The position numbers and the translations under genes were made by a program. Positions 9,947-18,487 of a DNA stretch of 55,978 bases are shown piece by piece. Source of the DNA: Anaerotignum propionicum (GTDB taxonomy: Bacteria > Bacillota > Clostridia > Lachnospirales > Anaerotignaceae). The stretch is from the NCBI RefSeq assembly GCF_024461735.1, contig NZ_JANGAD010000013.1:1-55978 (forward strand), in the 5' to 3' direction. Under the pieces are notes generated by a model, which worked only from the letters and a program-made list of their open reading frames with translations, searched no databases and was not told the origin of the DNA. How positions within the stretch are numbered: position 1 is the stretch's first letter; every line of letters starts with the position of its first letter.

Positions 9947-9974
9947 ACGGCGGCGGGAGGTTTCCTGCCGCCGT
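9947..9974 (-). promoter_or_regulatory. GC-rich intercistronic hairpin between dctP and dctQ
   Basis: A 12-bp stem (ACGGCGGC... with ...GCCGCCGT, one G-T pair) with a 4-base loop lies in the dctP-dctQ gap. No U tract follows. In TRAP and ABC operons such structures often stabilise or attenuate mRNA so that the binding protein is made in excess; that role is inferred here. Confidence 0.6.
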
Positions 9975-10003
9975 AGAGGTCAGATTATTTGTGTGGATGT
10001 TAT

Positions 10004-11050
10004 TTATTTTGCACCCATTGCAGCGCGAACTGTGTCATAAAGGCCTTCGGACCAGCCAAATTTGTCGCCCATTGCATAGAATGCTTTTGCTTTTTCACGG
10101 AAGCCAGCCATTACTTCTTCAGAAGGTTCTACAACTGTTACGCCTTCATCTTTCATCTTCTGCAGATAATCAGCTTCGGATTCTTGCTGAATCTGATTGT
10201 TGTAAATACCAGCTTCTTTACCTGTTTCAACAAGGAGGTTCTGCTGTTCTTCTGTCAAAGAGTTAAACCAGTCATTAGAGCAAACCCATGTTGTAAAGTT
10301 CAAAACGTGTGCATCTAAAATAAGGTTTTTTGCAACTTCATGCAATTTACGGCCATACAGTGTAGCAAGAGGGTTTTCAGCGCCATCAATTGTCTTTGTC
10401 TGCAATGCCTGATAAACATCACCAAGGCTCATACCTGTGGAAGCAGCACCTAAAACATCGAAGCCAAGGGACTGAATCTGGTTACTTGGTACACGAATCT
10501 TCATACCGGCCAAGTCTTCTACTTTGTTTACGGGTTTTACTGTCAAAGTATGACGAGCGCCGTATGCCCAGTTGGAAGCAATAATCTTTAAGCCTTTTTC
10601 CTGCAATTTTGCTTCCTGTCCTTTGTACCAATCGGATTCAATCAAAGTCCAGCACTGATCCCAATTGTCAAACAGGAAAGGTCCGAACACGATACCAAAA
10701 TCAGGCACACCATAATCAGCGTAGAATGCACCATCAGCTAAAGTTGCTACATTTTCGCCCAAAAGCATGGAATCGATTAAGTCTGTCTTGCTACCTAACT
10801 GAGAGTCAGGGTAGAGTACAATTTCCATTGCGCCGTTTGATTTTTCAGCCAATAAATCAGACCATTTCTGCAAAGCTTGACCGATAGGCTCGGACATAGA
10901 ATTTTCAAAACCAATTTGCAATGTTACTTTCTCCTGTGGAGTTTCTGCTGGTTTTGCCGCATCCTCTGCGGGCTTACTGGAACAACCTGCGAAAGAAGCG
11001 ACGGAGATTGCTGCAATACACATAGAAGCTACTAATTTTTTAAATTTCAT
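10004..11050 (-). CDS. dctP: TRAP transporter solute-binding lipoprotein (DctP family)
   Basis: Extracytoplasmic binding protein that delivers substrate to DctQM. It has a lipoprotein signal peptide: basic MKFKK, a hydrophobic stretch and lipobox SFAGC with Cys23, then a mature domain of about 325 aa with the DctP pattern (PDSQLGSKTDLIDSMLLG, SLGDVYQALQTKTIDGAENPL). An upstream TTG at 11068 would add six residues, but ATG 11050 has AAAGGGG eight bases upstream and gives a normal signal peptide. The order dehydrogenase-dctP-dctQ-dctM on one strand, facing a uronate operon, predicts a hexuronate or aldonate ligand. Confidence 0.92.
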   Translation of the reverse strand: MKFKKLVASMCIAAISVASFAGCSSKPAEDAAKPAETPQEKVTLQIGFENSMSEPIGQALQKWSDLLAEKSNGAMEIVLYPDSQLGSKTDLIDSMLLGENVATLADGAFYADYGVPDFGIVFGPFLFDNWDQCWTLIESDWYKGQEAKLQEKGLKIIASNWAYGARHTLTVKPVNKVEDLAGMKIRVPSNQIQSLGFDVLGAASTGMSLGDVYQALQTKTIDGAENPLATLYGRKLHEVAKNLILDAHVLNFTTWVCSNDWFNSLTEEQQNLLVETGKEAGIYNNQIQQESEADYLQKMKDEGVTVVEPSEEVMAGFREKAKAFYAMGDKFGWSEGLYDTVRAAMGAK

Positions 11051-11108
11051 TTCTTTTTCCCCTTTCAAGTCTTGTTTTTTCCATGTTTATATGAATACAC
11101 GCCAATTC

Positions 11109-12137
11109 TCATTGGGTGAAATCCAACACAACCTTTAGCATTTTATCAGCATTTTCAGAGAAATCTGCAAGTGCCTGTGGTCCATCTGTCCATTTATAAC
11201 GATTTGTAACCACTTTATTCAATTTTACATCATTGTTCAATACTAAGTCGATTAATTCTATAAAATCTTTTTTCAATGCATTACGAGAGCCATAGATATT
11301 AAGTTCCTTTTTCTGAATGATGGTGAAGAAGAAATCTTCAATATTTTTTTTGGAAACGCCAATTAAAACAACTTTACCGCCAAAGCAAGCAGCATCGATA
11401 CAGTTTTGGAATGTAACAGGCAAACCAACAGCCTCTATTGTAACGTCAAAACCATTATTGTTTGTCAATTCCGCAACACCTTTTTGAAATGCTTCGGGGG
11501 AGGTGTTTAAGAGCTTATGGTCAATTTCAAAGGTTTCGTAAGCATAATTTAATTTTTCTTCTGCAACATCACAGATGGTTACTTCGGCACCTTTTGCTTT
11601 TGCTGCAATAGCCGCCAAAACGCCAATGGTACCTGCGCCCATAATTAAGACTTTATCTCCAGCCTGAACCTCAGCACGGGATACACCGTGATAGCTGATG
11701 CAAAAAGGTTCAATTAAAGCCAAGGTTTCGGCGTCTAAACCCTTACCATCATAAATTCTTTCCACGGGCATGGTGATATATTCACTAAATGCGCCTTCAC
11801 GCTGCACGCCCATAGTTTGATTATCATGACATACGTTGACTCTGCCTTTTTGGCAGGAATAGCATTCGCCGCAGTTAAAGTAGGGATTACAGGTTACGAT
11901 CATGCCTGCTTTTAACCCATAGCTGTTTTCACCCACTTCGATGATTTCCGCAGAAAATTCATGTCCCGGAATACGAGGGTAAGAAACATAAGCATTTGCA
12001 CCACGATAAGAGCTTAAATCACTGCCACAAATACCGCCATACAAAAGTTTTAGCAAGGCTTCGCCTTCCTTTGGGACGGGCTTTTCGATTTCGGCAATCG
12101 AAACATCGCCCGGTGCATTAATTCTTAGTGCTTTCAT
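11109..12137 (-). CDS. Zinc-dependent alcohol dehydrogenase family protein, candidate L-galactonate oxidoreductase
   Basis: Medium-chain dehydrogenase, 342 aa from ATG 12137. It has the catalytic zinc site (GGICGSD, GHEF), the four-Cys structural zinc loop (CGECYSCQKGRVNVC) and a Rossmann motif MGAGTIG followed by an Asp that favours NAD. An upstream GTG at 12200 has no ribosome binding site; the chosen start follows AAGGAAGG (12-nt gap) and begins with the conserved MKALRI. It resembles the RspB/LgoD-type sugar-acid dehydrogenases. Next to a TRAP transporter and uxaBA-kdgK-kdgA, oxidation of L-galactonate to D-tagaturonate is a good hypothesis; other polyol or aldonate substrates remain possible. 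Confidence 0.75.
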   Translation of the reverse strand: MKALRINAPGDVSIAEIEKPVPKEGEALLKLLYGGICGSDLSSYRGANAYVSYPRIPGHEFSAEIIEVGENSYGLKAGMIVTCNPYFNCGECYSCQKGRVNVCHDNQTMGVQREGAFSEYITMPVERIYDGKGLDAETLALIEPFCISYHGVSRAEVQAGDKVLIMGAGTIGVLAAIAAKAKGAEVTICDVAEEKLNYAYETFEIDHKLLNTSPEAFQKGVAELTNNNGFDVTIEAVGLPVTFQNCIDAACFGGKVVLIGVSKKNIEDFFFTIIQKKELNIYGSRNALKKDFIELIDLVLNNDVKLNKVVTNRYKWTDGPQALADFSENADKMLKVVLDFTQ

Positions 12138-12600
12138 AATATTTTGATACCTTCCTTTTTCAGCAACAATTGGTGCTGTTTCATTTGATGTATACATCAC
12201 TCTATAAAAGGAGTATAATTGGTTTTCGTGGTTGGTGTCAACTTAAAATTAATTTTCTTCTTAATTTTGAATAGTATAAACAATTTTGAGGTATGCTATT
12301 TAAACAAAATACACAATAAAAACAACTATATTACAAAAAATGTATTCTGTAAATGTTATTTCTGTATAACTATTTTTGAAGTTTGCTTATGATGTATCCA
12401 AAAGCCTTTTTCTATTCAAAAATTGTTATATTAAAATATTTACAATCTTTTTATTTTTTATTTCTTGTTGTAAAATAGATTCGAGTTATAATAGAATAAT
12501 AATTGTAAAAAATCAATTCTCAACAGACGCTACGTATTTTTTCTTTGCAAGAGCAGAATTATGTAGTATACTTATGCAAATTTGGGGGAGGCACAATGAA
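12138..12600. promoter_or_regulatory. Divergent control region between dehydrogenase/TRAP operon and gntR
   Basis: 460 bp between opposing genes. It holds the palindrome GATGTATACATC at 12187-12198 close to the dehydrogenase start, matching sites before uxaB, and a TATAAT at about 12487 that could serve gntR. No gene is visible. Confidence 0.5.
12187..12198. promoter_or_regulatory. Candidate GntR operator (GATGTATACATC)
   Basis: Perfect 12-bp palindrome with core TGTATACA, 50 bp upstream of the dehydrogenase start. The same core occurs before uxaB at 13398-13405 and 13506-13513. FadR-type GntR regulators usually bind short AT-rich palindromes of this form. Confidence 0.55.
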
Positions 12601-13266
12601 ATGTCTGGGAAAGAAAGCTTAAAGCAAAGAGCGTACCATGCAATAAAAGAAAAAATTATTTCCTGTGAATATGCACCGGGAATTATGTTGAATGAGGAGA
12701 CTTTGCGGGATGAGCTGCATGTAAGCAGAACGCCCATCCGTGATGCGCTGAGTCGTTTGGAACAAGAGGGGCTTATTTCTATTTTATCGAAAAAAGGAAT
12801 TGTGGTATCAGGTTTAACCATTAACGATATTAACTTTATTTTTGAAGTTCGTCTCCTTTATGAACCATATGCAATTATGAACTATGGCCCTAAAATTGGA
12901 GATGAGGTAATTCACAAATTTTTTGAAACATTTTCTTTACCGGTGAATACCCACGGGGAAGAGGAGTATTACTCTCTGGATGATGCTTTTCATGTGGCTA
13001 TTGTTGAAGCCATTCAAAACCCTTATCTTTTAAAAACGTATGATTGGATTCATAATCAGAATTTACGTTTTCGTGTAATGACGGGACAATTTGTGGATTC
13101 TCGACTGGAGAAAACAAATGAAGAGCACTTAAGGATTGTAACTGCGTGTTTAAAACATGACTGGGTCCTTGCGGCAAAAGAAATGGAAGCCCACCTTCTT
13201 GCATCGAAAAATGCCACCTTTGATTTGGCATTGAATAAAAACAGCGGGATGCAAAAAGGCAGATAA
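12601..13266 (+). CDS. GntR-family (FadR/FCD) transcriptional regulator
   Basis: Sugar-acid-responsive DNA-binding protein, 221 aa. The N-terminal winged helix is clear (LNEETLRDELHVSRTPIRDA, then LSRLEQEGLI) and is followed by an all-helical FCD domain (about 80-215) with FEVRLLYEPYA and the metal or ligand-binding His region DAFHVAIVEA. The frame is open for 75 codons upstream, but ATG 12601 follows GGGGGAGG with a 9-nt gap and starts the conserved domain. It lies between the two catabolic operons and is the likely regulator of both through the TGTATACA palindromes. Confidence 0.88.
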   Translation: MSGKESLKQRAYHAIKEKIISCEYAPGIMLNEETLRDELHVSRTPIRDALSRLEQEGLISILSKKGIVVSGLTINDINFIFEVRLLYEPYAIMNYGPKIGDEVIHKFFETFSLPVNTHGEEEYYSLDDAFHVAIVEAIQNPYLLKTYDWIHNQNLRFRVMTGQFVDSRLEKTNEEHLRIVTACLKHDWVLAAKEMEAHLLASKNATFDLALNKNSGMQKGR

Positions 13267-13397
13267 GTTTTTTACTCGGGATAAAATAAGAAACTTGAGC
13301 AATTTTGCATAAAGAACGAATAAGAAGAGAAATTAAGGTATGTCTTTTTCTATGAAAAAGGCATATTTTTTTAGCATTTATTCTTACAAAAACAGAT

Positions 13398-13405
13398 TGT
13401 ATACA
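13398..13405. promoter_or_regulatory. Candidate GntR operator core (TGTATACA)
   Basis: Core palindrome in context ATTGTATACATC, 180 bp upstream of uxaB and 130 bp after gntR. It matches the sites at 12187 and 13504. Confidence 0.45.
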
Positions 13406-13503
13406 TCAGTATAAAATAAAAAAATCTGGTTTATCCTAAAAATGCACAAAAATTTAAGTTGGATATTGTTTTGATTCAACAAAAAAACATTTTTTTTGTT
13501 TTT

Positions 13504-13538
13504 GTTGTATACAACACCATGTTTCTTGTTGTATACTG
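13504..13538. promoter_or_regulatory. Tandem GntR operators overlapping the uxaB promoter
   Basis: A perfect palindrome GTTGTATACAAC (13504-13515) is followed 24 bp on by a second half-conserved copy, GTTGTATACTG (13528-13538). The second copy includes TATACT, a possible -10 element, so binding would block transcription of uxaB-uxaA-kdgK-kdgA. Confidence 0.6.
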
Positions 13539-13584
13539 TTCCTGAGATTATCTTAAACCAGAATAACTTGGAGGTATAAGGTTT

Positions 13585-15057
13585 ATGAAAAAAATAAATG
13601 AAGTATTGACTCCGCAAGCACCAGCTTTCAAGGAGAAGGTATTACAATTTGGAGAAGGAAATTTCCTTCGTGCTTTTACAGATTGGATGATTGATAAAGC
13701 AAATAGACAAGGGCATTTCGATGGTTCCATCGTTTTATGTCAGCCTATTGCTAAAGGTATGGGAGAGGTTATTAATTCTCAGGATGGTATGTATACCTTA
13801 ATTATGCGTGGCATTGAAGACGGTAAGCCTGTAGAAAAAATTGAGCCAAATACATCGGTTTCCCGCTGTATGAATCCTTATGAAGATTATGAAGGGCTGT
13901 TGGCAATGGCTCGCTCTGAAGATTTAAAGGTGGTTATTTCCAATACAACTGAGGCAGGTATTTCCTATAAAGCAGGTGATAAACTGACGGATAGACCGGC
14001 ACAGTCCTTCCCAGCAAAGGTTTGCGCTTTTTTATATGAAAGATATCAAACGTTCAATGGTGCAACAGATAAGGGTTTATTGTTTTTGCCTGTTGAACTG
14101 ATTGACAATAATGGGGCAAATTTACTGCGTATCGTTTTGCAGTATGCAGAAGAATGGGGTTTAGAAGAAAGCTTTAGAACTTGGATAAAAGATAGCAATC
14201 ATTTTTGTTCCACTTTGGTTGACCGCATCGTAACAGGTTACCCCGGTGACGAATTGGAGTATCTGTATAGTGAAATGGGCTATGAGGATAAATGCCTTGT
14301 AACAAGTGAGGTCTTTAACCTGTGGGTAATTGAAGGGAAAAAGGAATGGGCAGAAATATTGCCAATTCATAAAACAGATGCAAACGTCATTTGGACGGAA
14401 GATGTGACACCCTACAAAAAACGTAAGGTTAGAATTTTGAATGGTGGACATACGGCTACTGTTTTGGCAGCATATTTGGCGGGACACAATATTGTTTTGG
14501 AAATGATGAATGATCCATTATTTGAGAAATTTTTGGATCAGCTTCTTTACGGTGAAATTATCCCCACCTTGGATCTGCCAAAGGCGGATTTGGAACAGTT
14601 TGCTTCTGATGTAAAAGATCGTTTCCGCAATCCATATATTAAACATAAACTATTAGATATTTCTTTGAATTCTTGCTCAAAATGGTGCGCAAGATGTATG
14701 CCAAGCTTGTTGGGTTATGTGAAGGAAAAAGGCCAGTTACCGAGGGCATTAGCATTCTCTTTAGCAGCTTTTATTCGTTTTTATAAAGGGAAGATGGAAG
14801 ACGGCAGCTATGTTGGTTCTCGTGCAGACGGAACAACTTATACCATAAAGGATGACAGCGACGTATTAGAATTCTTCGCTAAGCTTTGGGCAGAAAATGA
14901 TGTCAATGGCATTGCAGAGGCGGTTTTATCCAATTCAGCATTTTGGGATGGCACAGATCTAAATGCCATTGAAGGTTTGACAGATTTGGTTGCATCTTAT
15001 TTAAAGGAACTGGAAGAAAAAGATGTGAAGGAAGTTTTAACTTCTCTTCTGGCTTAA
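13585..15057 (+). CDS. uxaB: Tagaturonate reductase (altronate oxidoreductase)
   Basis: Interconverts D-tagaturonate and D-altronate with NAD(H) in the cytoplasm. 490 aa, close to E. coli UxaB (about 483). It belongs to the long-chain mannitol dehydrogenase family: N-terminal Rossmann part starting at VLQFGEGNFLRAF (about 19-31) and the family signature VRILNGGHT (about 279-287) with its catalytic Lys just before. GGAGG lies ten bases before the ATG. It is first in a tight operon with uxaA 13 bp downstream. Mannonate or fructuronate reductase is a less likely reading because uxaA follows. Confidence 0.92.
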   Translation: MKKINEVLTPQAPAFKEKVLQFGEGNFLRAFTDWMIDKANRQGHFDGSIVLCQPIAKGMGEVINSQDGMYTLIMRGIEDGKPVEKIEPNTSVSRCMNPYEDYEGLLAMARSEDLKVVISNTTEAGISYKAGDKLTDRPAQSFPAKVCAFLYERYQTFNGATDKGLLFLPVELIDNNGANLLRIVLQYAEEWGLEESFRTWIKDSNHFCSTLVDRIVTGYPGDELEYLYSEMGYEDKCLVTSEVFNLWVIEGKKEWAEILPIHKTDANVIWTEDVTPYKKRKVRILNGGHTATVLAAYLAGHNIVLEMMNDPLFEKFLDQLLYGEIIPTLDLPKADLEQFASDVKDRFRNPYIKHKLLDISLNSCSKWCARCMPSLLGYVKEKGQLPRALAFSLAAFIRFYKGKMEDGSYVGSRADGTTYTIKDDSDVLEFFAKLWAENDVNGIAEAVLSNSAFWDGTDLNAIEGLTDLVASYLKELEEKDVKEVLTSLLA

Positions 15058-15070
15058 GGAGTGTTACACC

Positions 15071-16543
15071 ATGAAGGATAACATAATTATTGTAAATCCA
15101 AAGGACAGTGTTGCGGTGGTTCTTTGTGATATAAAACAAGGAGCTACTTGCCAATTTGGTGAAACTACCCTCGTAGCGAAAGATGATATTGCTTTTGGCC
15201 ATAAGATTGCTCTTTTTGATATCAAAGAAGGGGAAGACGTATTAAAATACGGAAGTCCCATTGGTCATGCCACAAAAAAGATTGAAAAAGGACAACATGT
15301 ACATGTTCATAATGTAAAAACCAATCTAGCGGAAAGTGGTGCCTATGAATTTCACAGTACCCAGGAATACCTTTGGAATGAACAGGATGGGTTTTTCATG
15401 GGATATCGCAGAAAAAATGGTGGGGTTGGCATCAGAAACGATATTTGGATTGTACCTACCGTGGGCTGTGTAAATAAAACTGCAGAACGATTAGCAAAGG
15501 AAGCTGAAAAATTGGGTATGCCTGTACTGGCAATGACCCATCCCTACGGTTGTTCCCAGATGGGCGAGGATCAGACTACAACGCAAAAAACTTTGGCGGC
15601 TTTGGCAAAACATCCTAACGCTGGTGGTGTGCTTGTTTTGTCTTTGGGCTGTGAAAATAATAACCTTGATGTTTTTAAACCTTATTTGGGTGAGTATGAC
15701 AACGAGAGAATTCGTTTTATGATTACACAAGAGGAAGAAGACGAGATGGAAAAGGGATTAGCCCTTTTAAAAACTCTTTTCCAGCTGACAGAAAAGGACA
15801 AAAGAGAAAAAATTCCTCTTCAGGAATTAATTATTGGGTTTAAGTGCGGTGGTTCCGATGCTTTTTCCGGTATCACCGCAAACCCCCTTTGCGGTCGTTT
15901 GACAGATTTGCATACATCCGCAGGAGGAAGGGCAATCTTAACAGAGGTTCCGGAGATGTTTGGGGCTGAAGACAGTTTATTTGCTCGTTGCCAGAGCAAA
16001 GAGATTTTCGAACAGGCTACAGAAATGATAAACGAGTTCAAAAATTATTATGTAAGCCATAATCAGGTTGTATATGAAAATCCTTCCCCGGGAAATAAGG
16101 CGGGGGGCATAACGACACTGGAGGAAAAATCTCTTGGCTGTATACAAAAAGGTGGTTCGGCCACTGTTACCGATGTTTTAGGCTATGCAAAACCTGTAAA
16201 AAAGGCAGGACTTTCCCTACTGACAGGCCCTGGTAACGATATGGTATCTTGCACTAACCTTGCGGCTTCAGGTGCTCATATCATTTTATTTACGACAGGG
16301 CGTGGAACACCCTTTGGCACAGTGGTACCTACATTAAAAATTTCTTCAAACTCTGCATTGGCTGAGCACAAAGCTAATTGGATTGATTTTAATGCTGGTA
16401 TGATTTTAGAGGGAACAAGCTTTGAAGAAGCAACGGAAAAGCTTATGAATTTGTTAAAAGAAACTGCAAATGGAAAGCTTGCAAAAAATGAAGAAAATGA
16501 GTATAGAGAAATTGCAATTTTTAAAGATGGGGTGACATTATAA
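15071..16543 (+). CDS. uxaA: Altronate dehydratase
   Basis: Dehydrates D-altronate to 2-keto-3-deoxygluconate (KDG); family members need a divalent metal. 490 aa, the full-length fused form (E. coli about 495): N-terminal SAF domain (1-95) and C-terminal catalytic domain from GYRRKNGGVGIRND (about 113) with THPYGCSQMGED and GGSDAFSGITANP segments. TAAGGAG gives the start; its stop overlaps the next ATG (TAATG), so kdgK is translationally coupled. Confidence 0.93.
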   Translation: MKDNIIIVNPKDSVAVVLCDIKQGATCQFGETTLVAKDDIAFGHKIALFDIKEGEDVLKYGSPIGHATKKIEKGQHVHVHNVKTNLAESGAYEFHSTQEYLWNEQDGFFMGYRRKNGGVGIRNDIWIVPTVGCVNKTAERLAKEAEKLGMPVLAMTHPYGCSQMGEDQTTTQKTLAALAKHPNAGGVLVLSLGCENNNLDVFKPYLGEYDNERIRFMITQEEEDEMEKGLALLKTLFQLTEKDKREKIPLQELIIGFKCGGSDAFSGITANPLCGRLTDLHTSAGGRAILTEVPEMFGAEDSLFARCQSKEIFEQATEMINEFKNYYVSHNQVVYENPSPGNKAGGITTLEEKSLGCIQKGGSATVTDVLGYAKPVKKAGLSLLTGPGNDMVSCTNLAASGAHIILFTTGRGTPFGTVVPTLKISSNSALAEHKANWIDFNAGMILEGTSFEEATEKLMNLLKETANGKLAKNEENEYREIAIFKDGVTL

Positions 16544-17637
16544 TGATTCAGTTAAGACCAAAAGAAGAGTGTATGTTTGATCAGGTTTCCTTAGGTGAGG
16601 TAATGCTGAGATTGGATCCCGGTGAGGGGAGAATCAAAACAGCAAGACAGTTCCGTGCTTGGGAAGGCGGCGGTGAATATAACGTTGCCCGTGGACTCCG
16701 TCGTTGTTTTGGCTATAAAACTGCTATCTTAACAGCTTTTGCCGATAATGAAATCGGCCGTTTGATTGAAGATTTTATATTGCAAGGTGGCGTAGATACC
16801 TCTTTTATCAAATGGTTACCATATGATGGTATAGGTAGAACCACACGTAATGGTTTGAATTTTACAGAAAGAGGCCATGGTGTCCGTGGTGCTGTGGGTG
16901 TTTCAGACCGTGGTAACACAGCCATTGCGCAGATGAAGCCAGGCGATTTTGATTTTGATTATCTTTTTGGAACTTTGGGTGTTCGTTGGTTGCATACCGG
17001 CGGCATCTTTGCAGCATTATCTGAAAACAGTGCAGCAGTCACCATTGAAGCAGTAAAGGCAGCAAAAAAATATGGAACCATTGTATCCTATGACTTGAAC
17101 TATCGTCCCTCTATGTGGAAATCCATCGGCGGACAAGAAAAGGCTCAGGCCGTTAACAAGGAAATTGCCAAATATATCGATGTTATGATTGGTAATGAAG
17201 AAGATTTCACAGCTTGCCTTGGTTTTGAAATTGAAGGTAATGACGAAAATTTGGTGGAATTAAACTTAGACGGTTATAAAAAGATGATGGCAAAAGCCGC
17301 AGAAACATACCCTAACTTTAAGGTAATGGCAACCACATTAAGAAGTGTAAAAACTGCTACAGTAAACGACTGGGCGGCAATGTGCTGGGCAAATGGAGAA
17401 ATTTACTTCTCTAAAAAGTATGATGGTTTGGAAATTATGGATCGAGTTGGTGGCGGCGATAGCTTTGCTTCCGGTTTGATTTTTGGACTAATGGAGACCG
17501 GAGAGCCTGAAGTAGCAGTAAATTATGGTGCGGCTCATGGCGCATTGGCGATGACAACTCCTGGGGATACCAGCATGGCAAGTCGTAAGGAAGTAGAAGC
17601 ATTGATGGGTGGCGCAGGTGCTAGAGTACAGCGCTAA
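16543..17637 (+). CDS. kdgK: 2-keto-3-deoxygluconate kinase, PfkB family
   Basis: Phosphorylates KDG to KDPG with ATP. 364 aa, somewhat longer than typical KdgK. Ribokinase-fold features: LGEVMLRLDPG near the N terminus, EGGGEYNVARGLRR (substrate glycines), SYDLNYRPSMW and the anion-hole/catalytic signature VGGGDSFASG (about 304-313) with Asp as base. The first ATG overlaps the uxaA stop and has GGGGTGA upstream; an internal ATG at 16573 would give the more usual N terminus MFDQVSLGEV. It is third of four genes in the operon. Confidence 0.9.
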   Translation: MIQLRPKEECMFDQVSLGEVMLRLDPGEGRIKTARQFRAWEGGGEYNVARGLRRCFGYKTAILTAFADNEIGRLIEDFILQGGVDTSFIKWLPYDGIGRTTRNGLNFTERGHGVRGAVGVSDRGNTAIAQMKPGDFDFDYLFGTLGVRWLHTGGIFAALSENSAAVTIEAVKAAKKYGTIVSYDLNYRPSMWKSIGGQEKAQAVNKEIAKYIDVMIGNEEDFTACLGFEIEGNDENLVELNLDGYKKMMAKAAETYPNFKVMATTLRSVKTATVNDWAAMCWANGEIYFSKKYDGLEIMDRVGGGDSFASGLIFGLMETGEPEVAVNYGAAHGALAMTTPGDTSMASRKEVEALMGGAGARVQR

Positions 17638-17649
17638 GGAGGAAAAAAT

Positions 17650-18288
17650 ATGACTATCGCAGAAAGAATTTCTAAAATCGGTGTAGTACCTGTTATTAAA
17701 TTAGAACGTCCGGAGGAAGATGCATTGCCTTTGGCGAAAGCTCTTATTGAGGGTGGGTTGCCTGTTGCAGAAATCACCTTCCGTGCTGAGGGCGCAGATA
17801 AAGCAATGAAGCTGATGCGAGAAAATTATCCTGATATCATTGTGGGTGCAGGCACAGTTTTGTATAAAGAGCAAGTTGACAGAGCGTTGGAAGCAGGAGC
17901 ACAGTTTATTGTTTCTCCTGGATTTAACCCTAAAATTGTATCTTATTGTATTGAAAAAAATATTCCGATTTTCCCCGGCTGTGTTACACCTACGGAAATT
18001 GAAGCTGCCCATGACTTGGGTTTGACGACCTTCAAGTTTTTCCCAGCACAGCAATATGGTGGTTTGTCTACCATCAAGGCATTATCCGGTCCATATCATC
18101 AGTTTCAATTTATGCCTACGGGTGGCATCAGCTTGGACAATTTAAAGGAATATCTGTCCTTTAAAAGCATTTGTGCTGTTGGGGGCTCCTTCATGGTTAC
18201 CGATCAATTGATTAATGCCAAGGACTGGGCTGAGATTACCTCTCTTTGCCGTAAGGCCGCAGACATTGTTGCAGAGGTAAGAGGCTAA
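17650..18288 (+). CDS. kdgA: KDPG aldolase (2-keto-3-deoxy-6-phosphogluconate / 4-hydroxy-2-oxoglutarate aldolase)
   Basis: Splits KDPG into pyruvate and glyceraldehyde 3-phosphate through a Schiff base. 212 aa, the usual length. Family marks: GLPVAEITFRAEGA (catalytic Glu about 42), VGAGTV, SPGFNP, PGCVTPTEI and the Schiff-base lysine in TFKFFPAQQYGG, then PTGGI. AAGGAGG precedes the ATG, 12 bp after kdgK. It ends the operon; a bidirectional terminator follows. Confidence 0.95.
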   Translation: MTIAERISKIGVVPVIKLERPEEDALPLAKALIEGGLPVAEITFRAEGADKAMKLMRENYPDIIVGAGTVLYKEQVDRALEAGAQFIVSPGFNPKIVSYCIEKNIPIFPGCVTPTEIEAAHDLGLTTFKFFPAQQYGGLSTIKALSGPYHQFQFMPTGGISLDNLKEYLSFKSICAVGGSFMVTDQLINAKDWAEITSLCRKAADIVAEVRG

Positions 18289-18385
18289 TCGTATAGCATG
18301 TCACTATAAAGGATTAGGCTTTTCTATGAAAAGTAGTTTTTTGATTCCCGCTAGTAATATTTATTTTAATAGAATCATGGATTCA

Positions 18386-18424
18386 CCACTGCCTGAGAAT
18401 ACCCCGTTCATACTCTGGCAGTGG
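18386..18424. repeat. Hairpin between kdgA and the convergent GGDEF-EAL gene
   Basis: CCACTGCC pairs with GGCAGTGG across a 23-base loop that can itself pair in part. There is no U tract. It lies upstream of the clear terminator and may be an mRNA end-protecting structure. Confidence 0.35.
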
Positions 18425-18435
18425 GTGTAGACACA

Positions 18436-18485
18436 GAAAAAAGACTGGAGCAATTTTCATGTTTGTTTGCTTCAGTCTTTTTTTG
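18436..18485. terminator. Bidirectional terminator
   Basis: AAAAAAGACTGGAGCAA pairs with TTGCTTCAGTCTTTTTTT. It has a U tract in both directions between the convergent kdgA and the GGDEF-EAL gene, and serves both. Confidence 0.85.
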
Positions 18486-18487
18486 AT

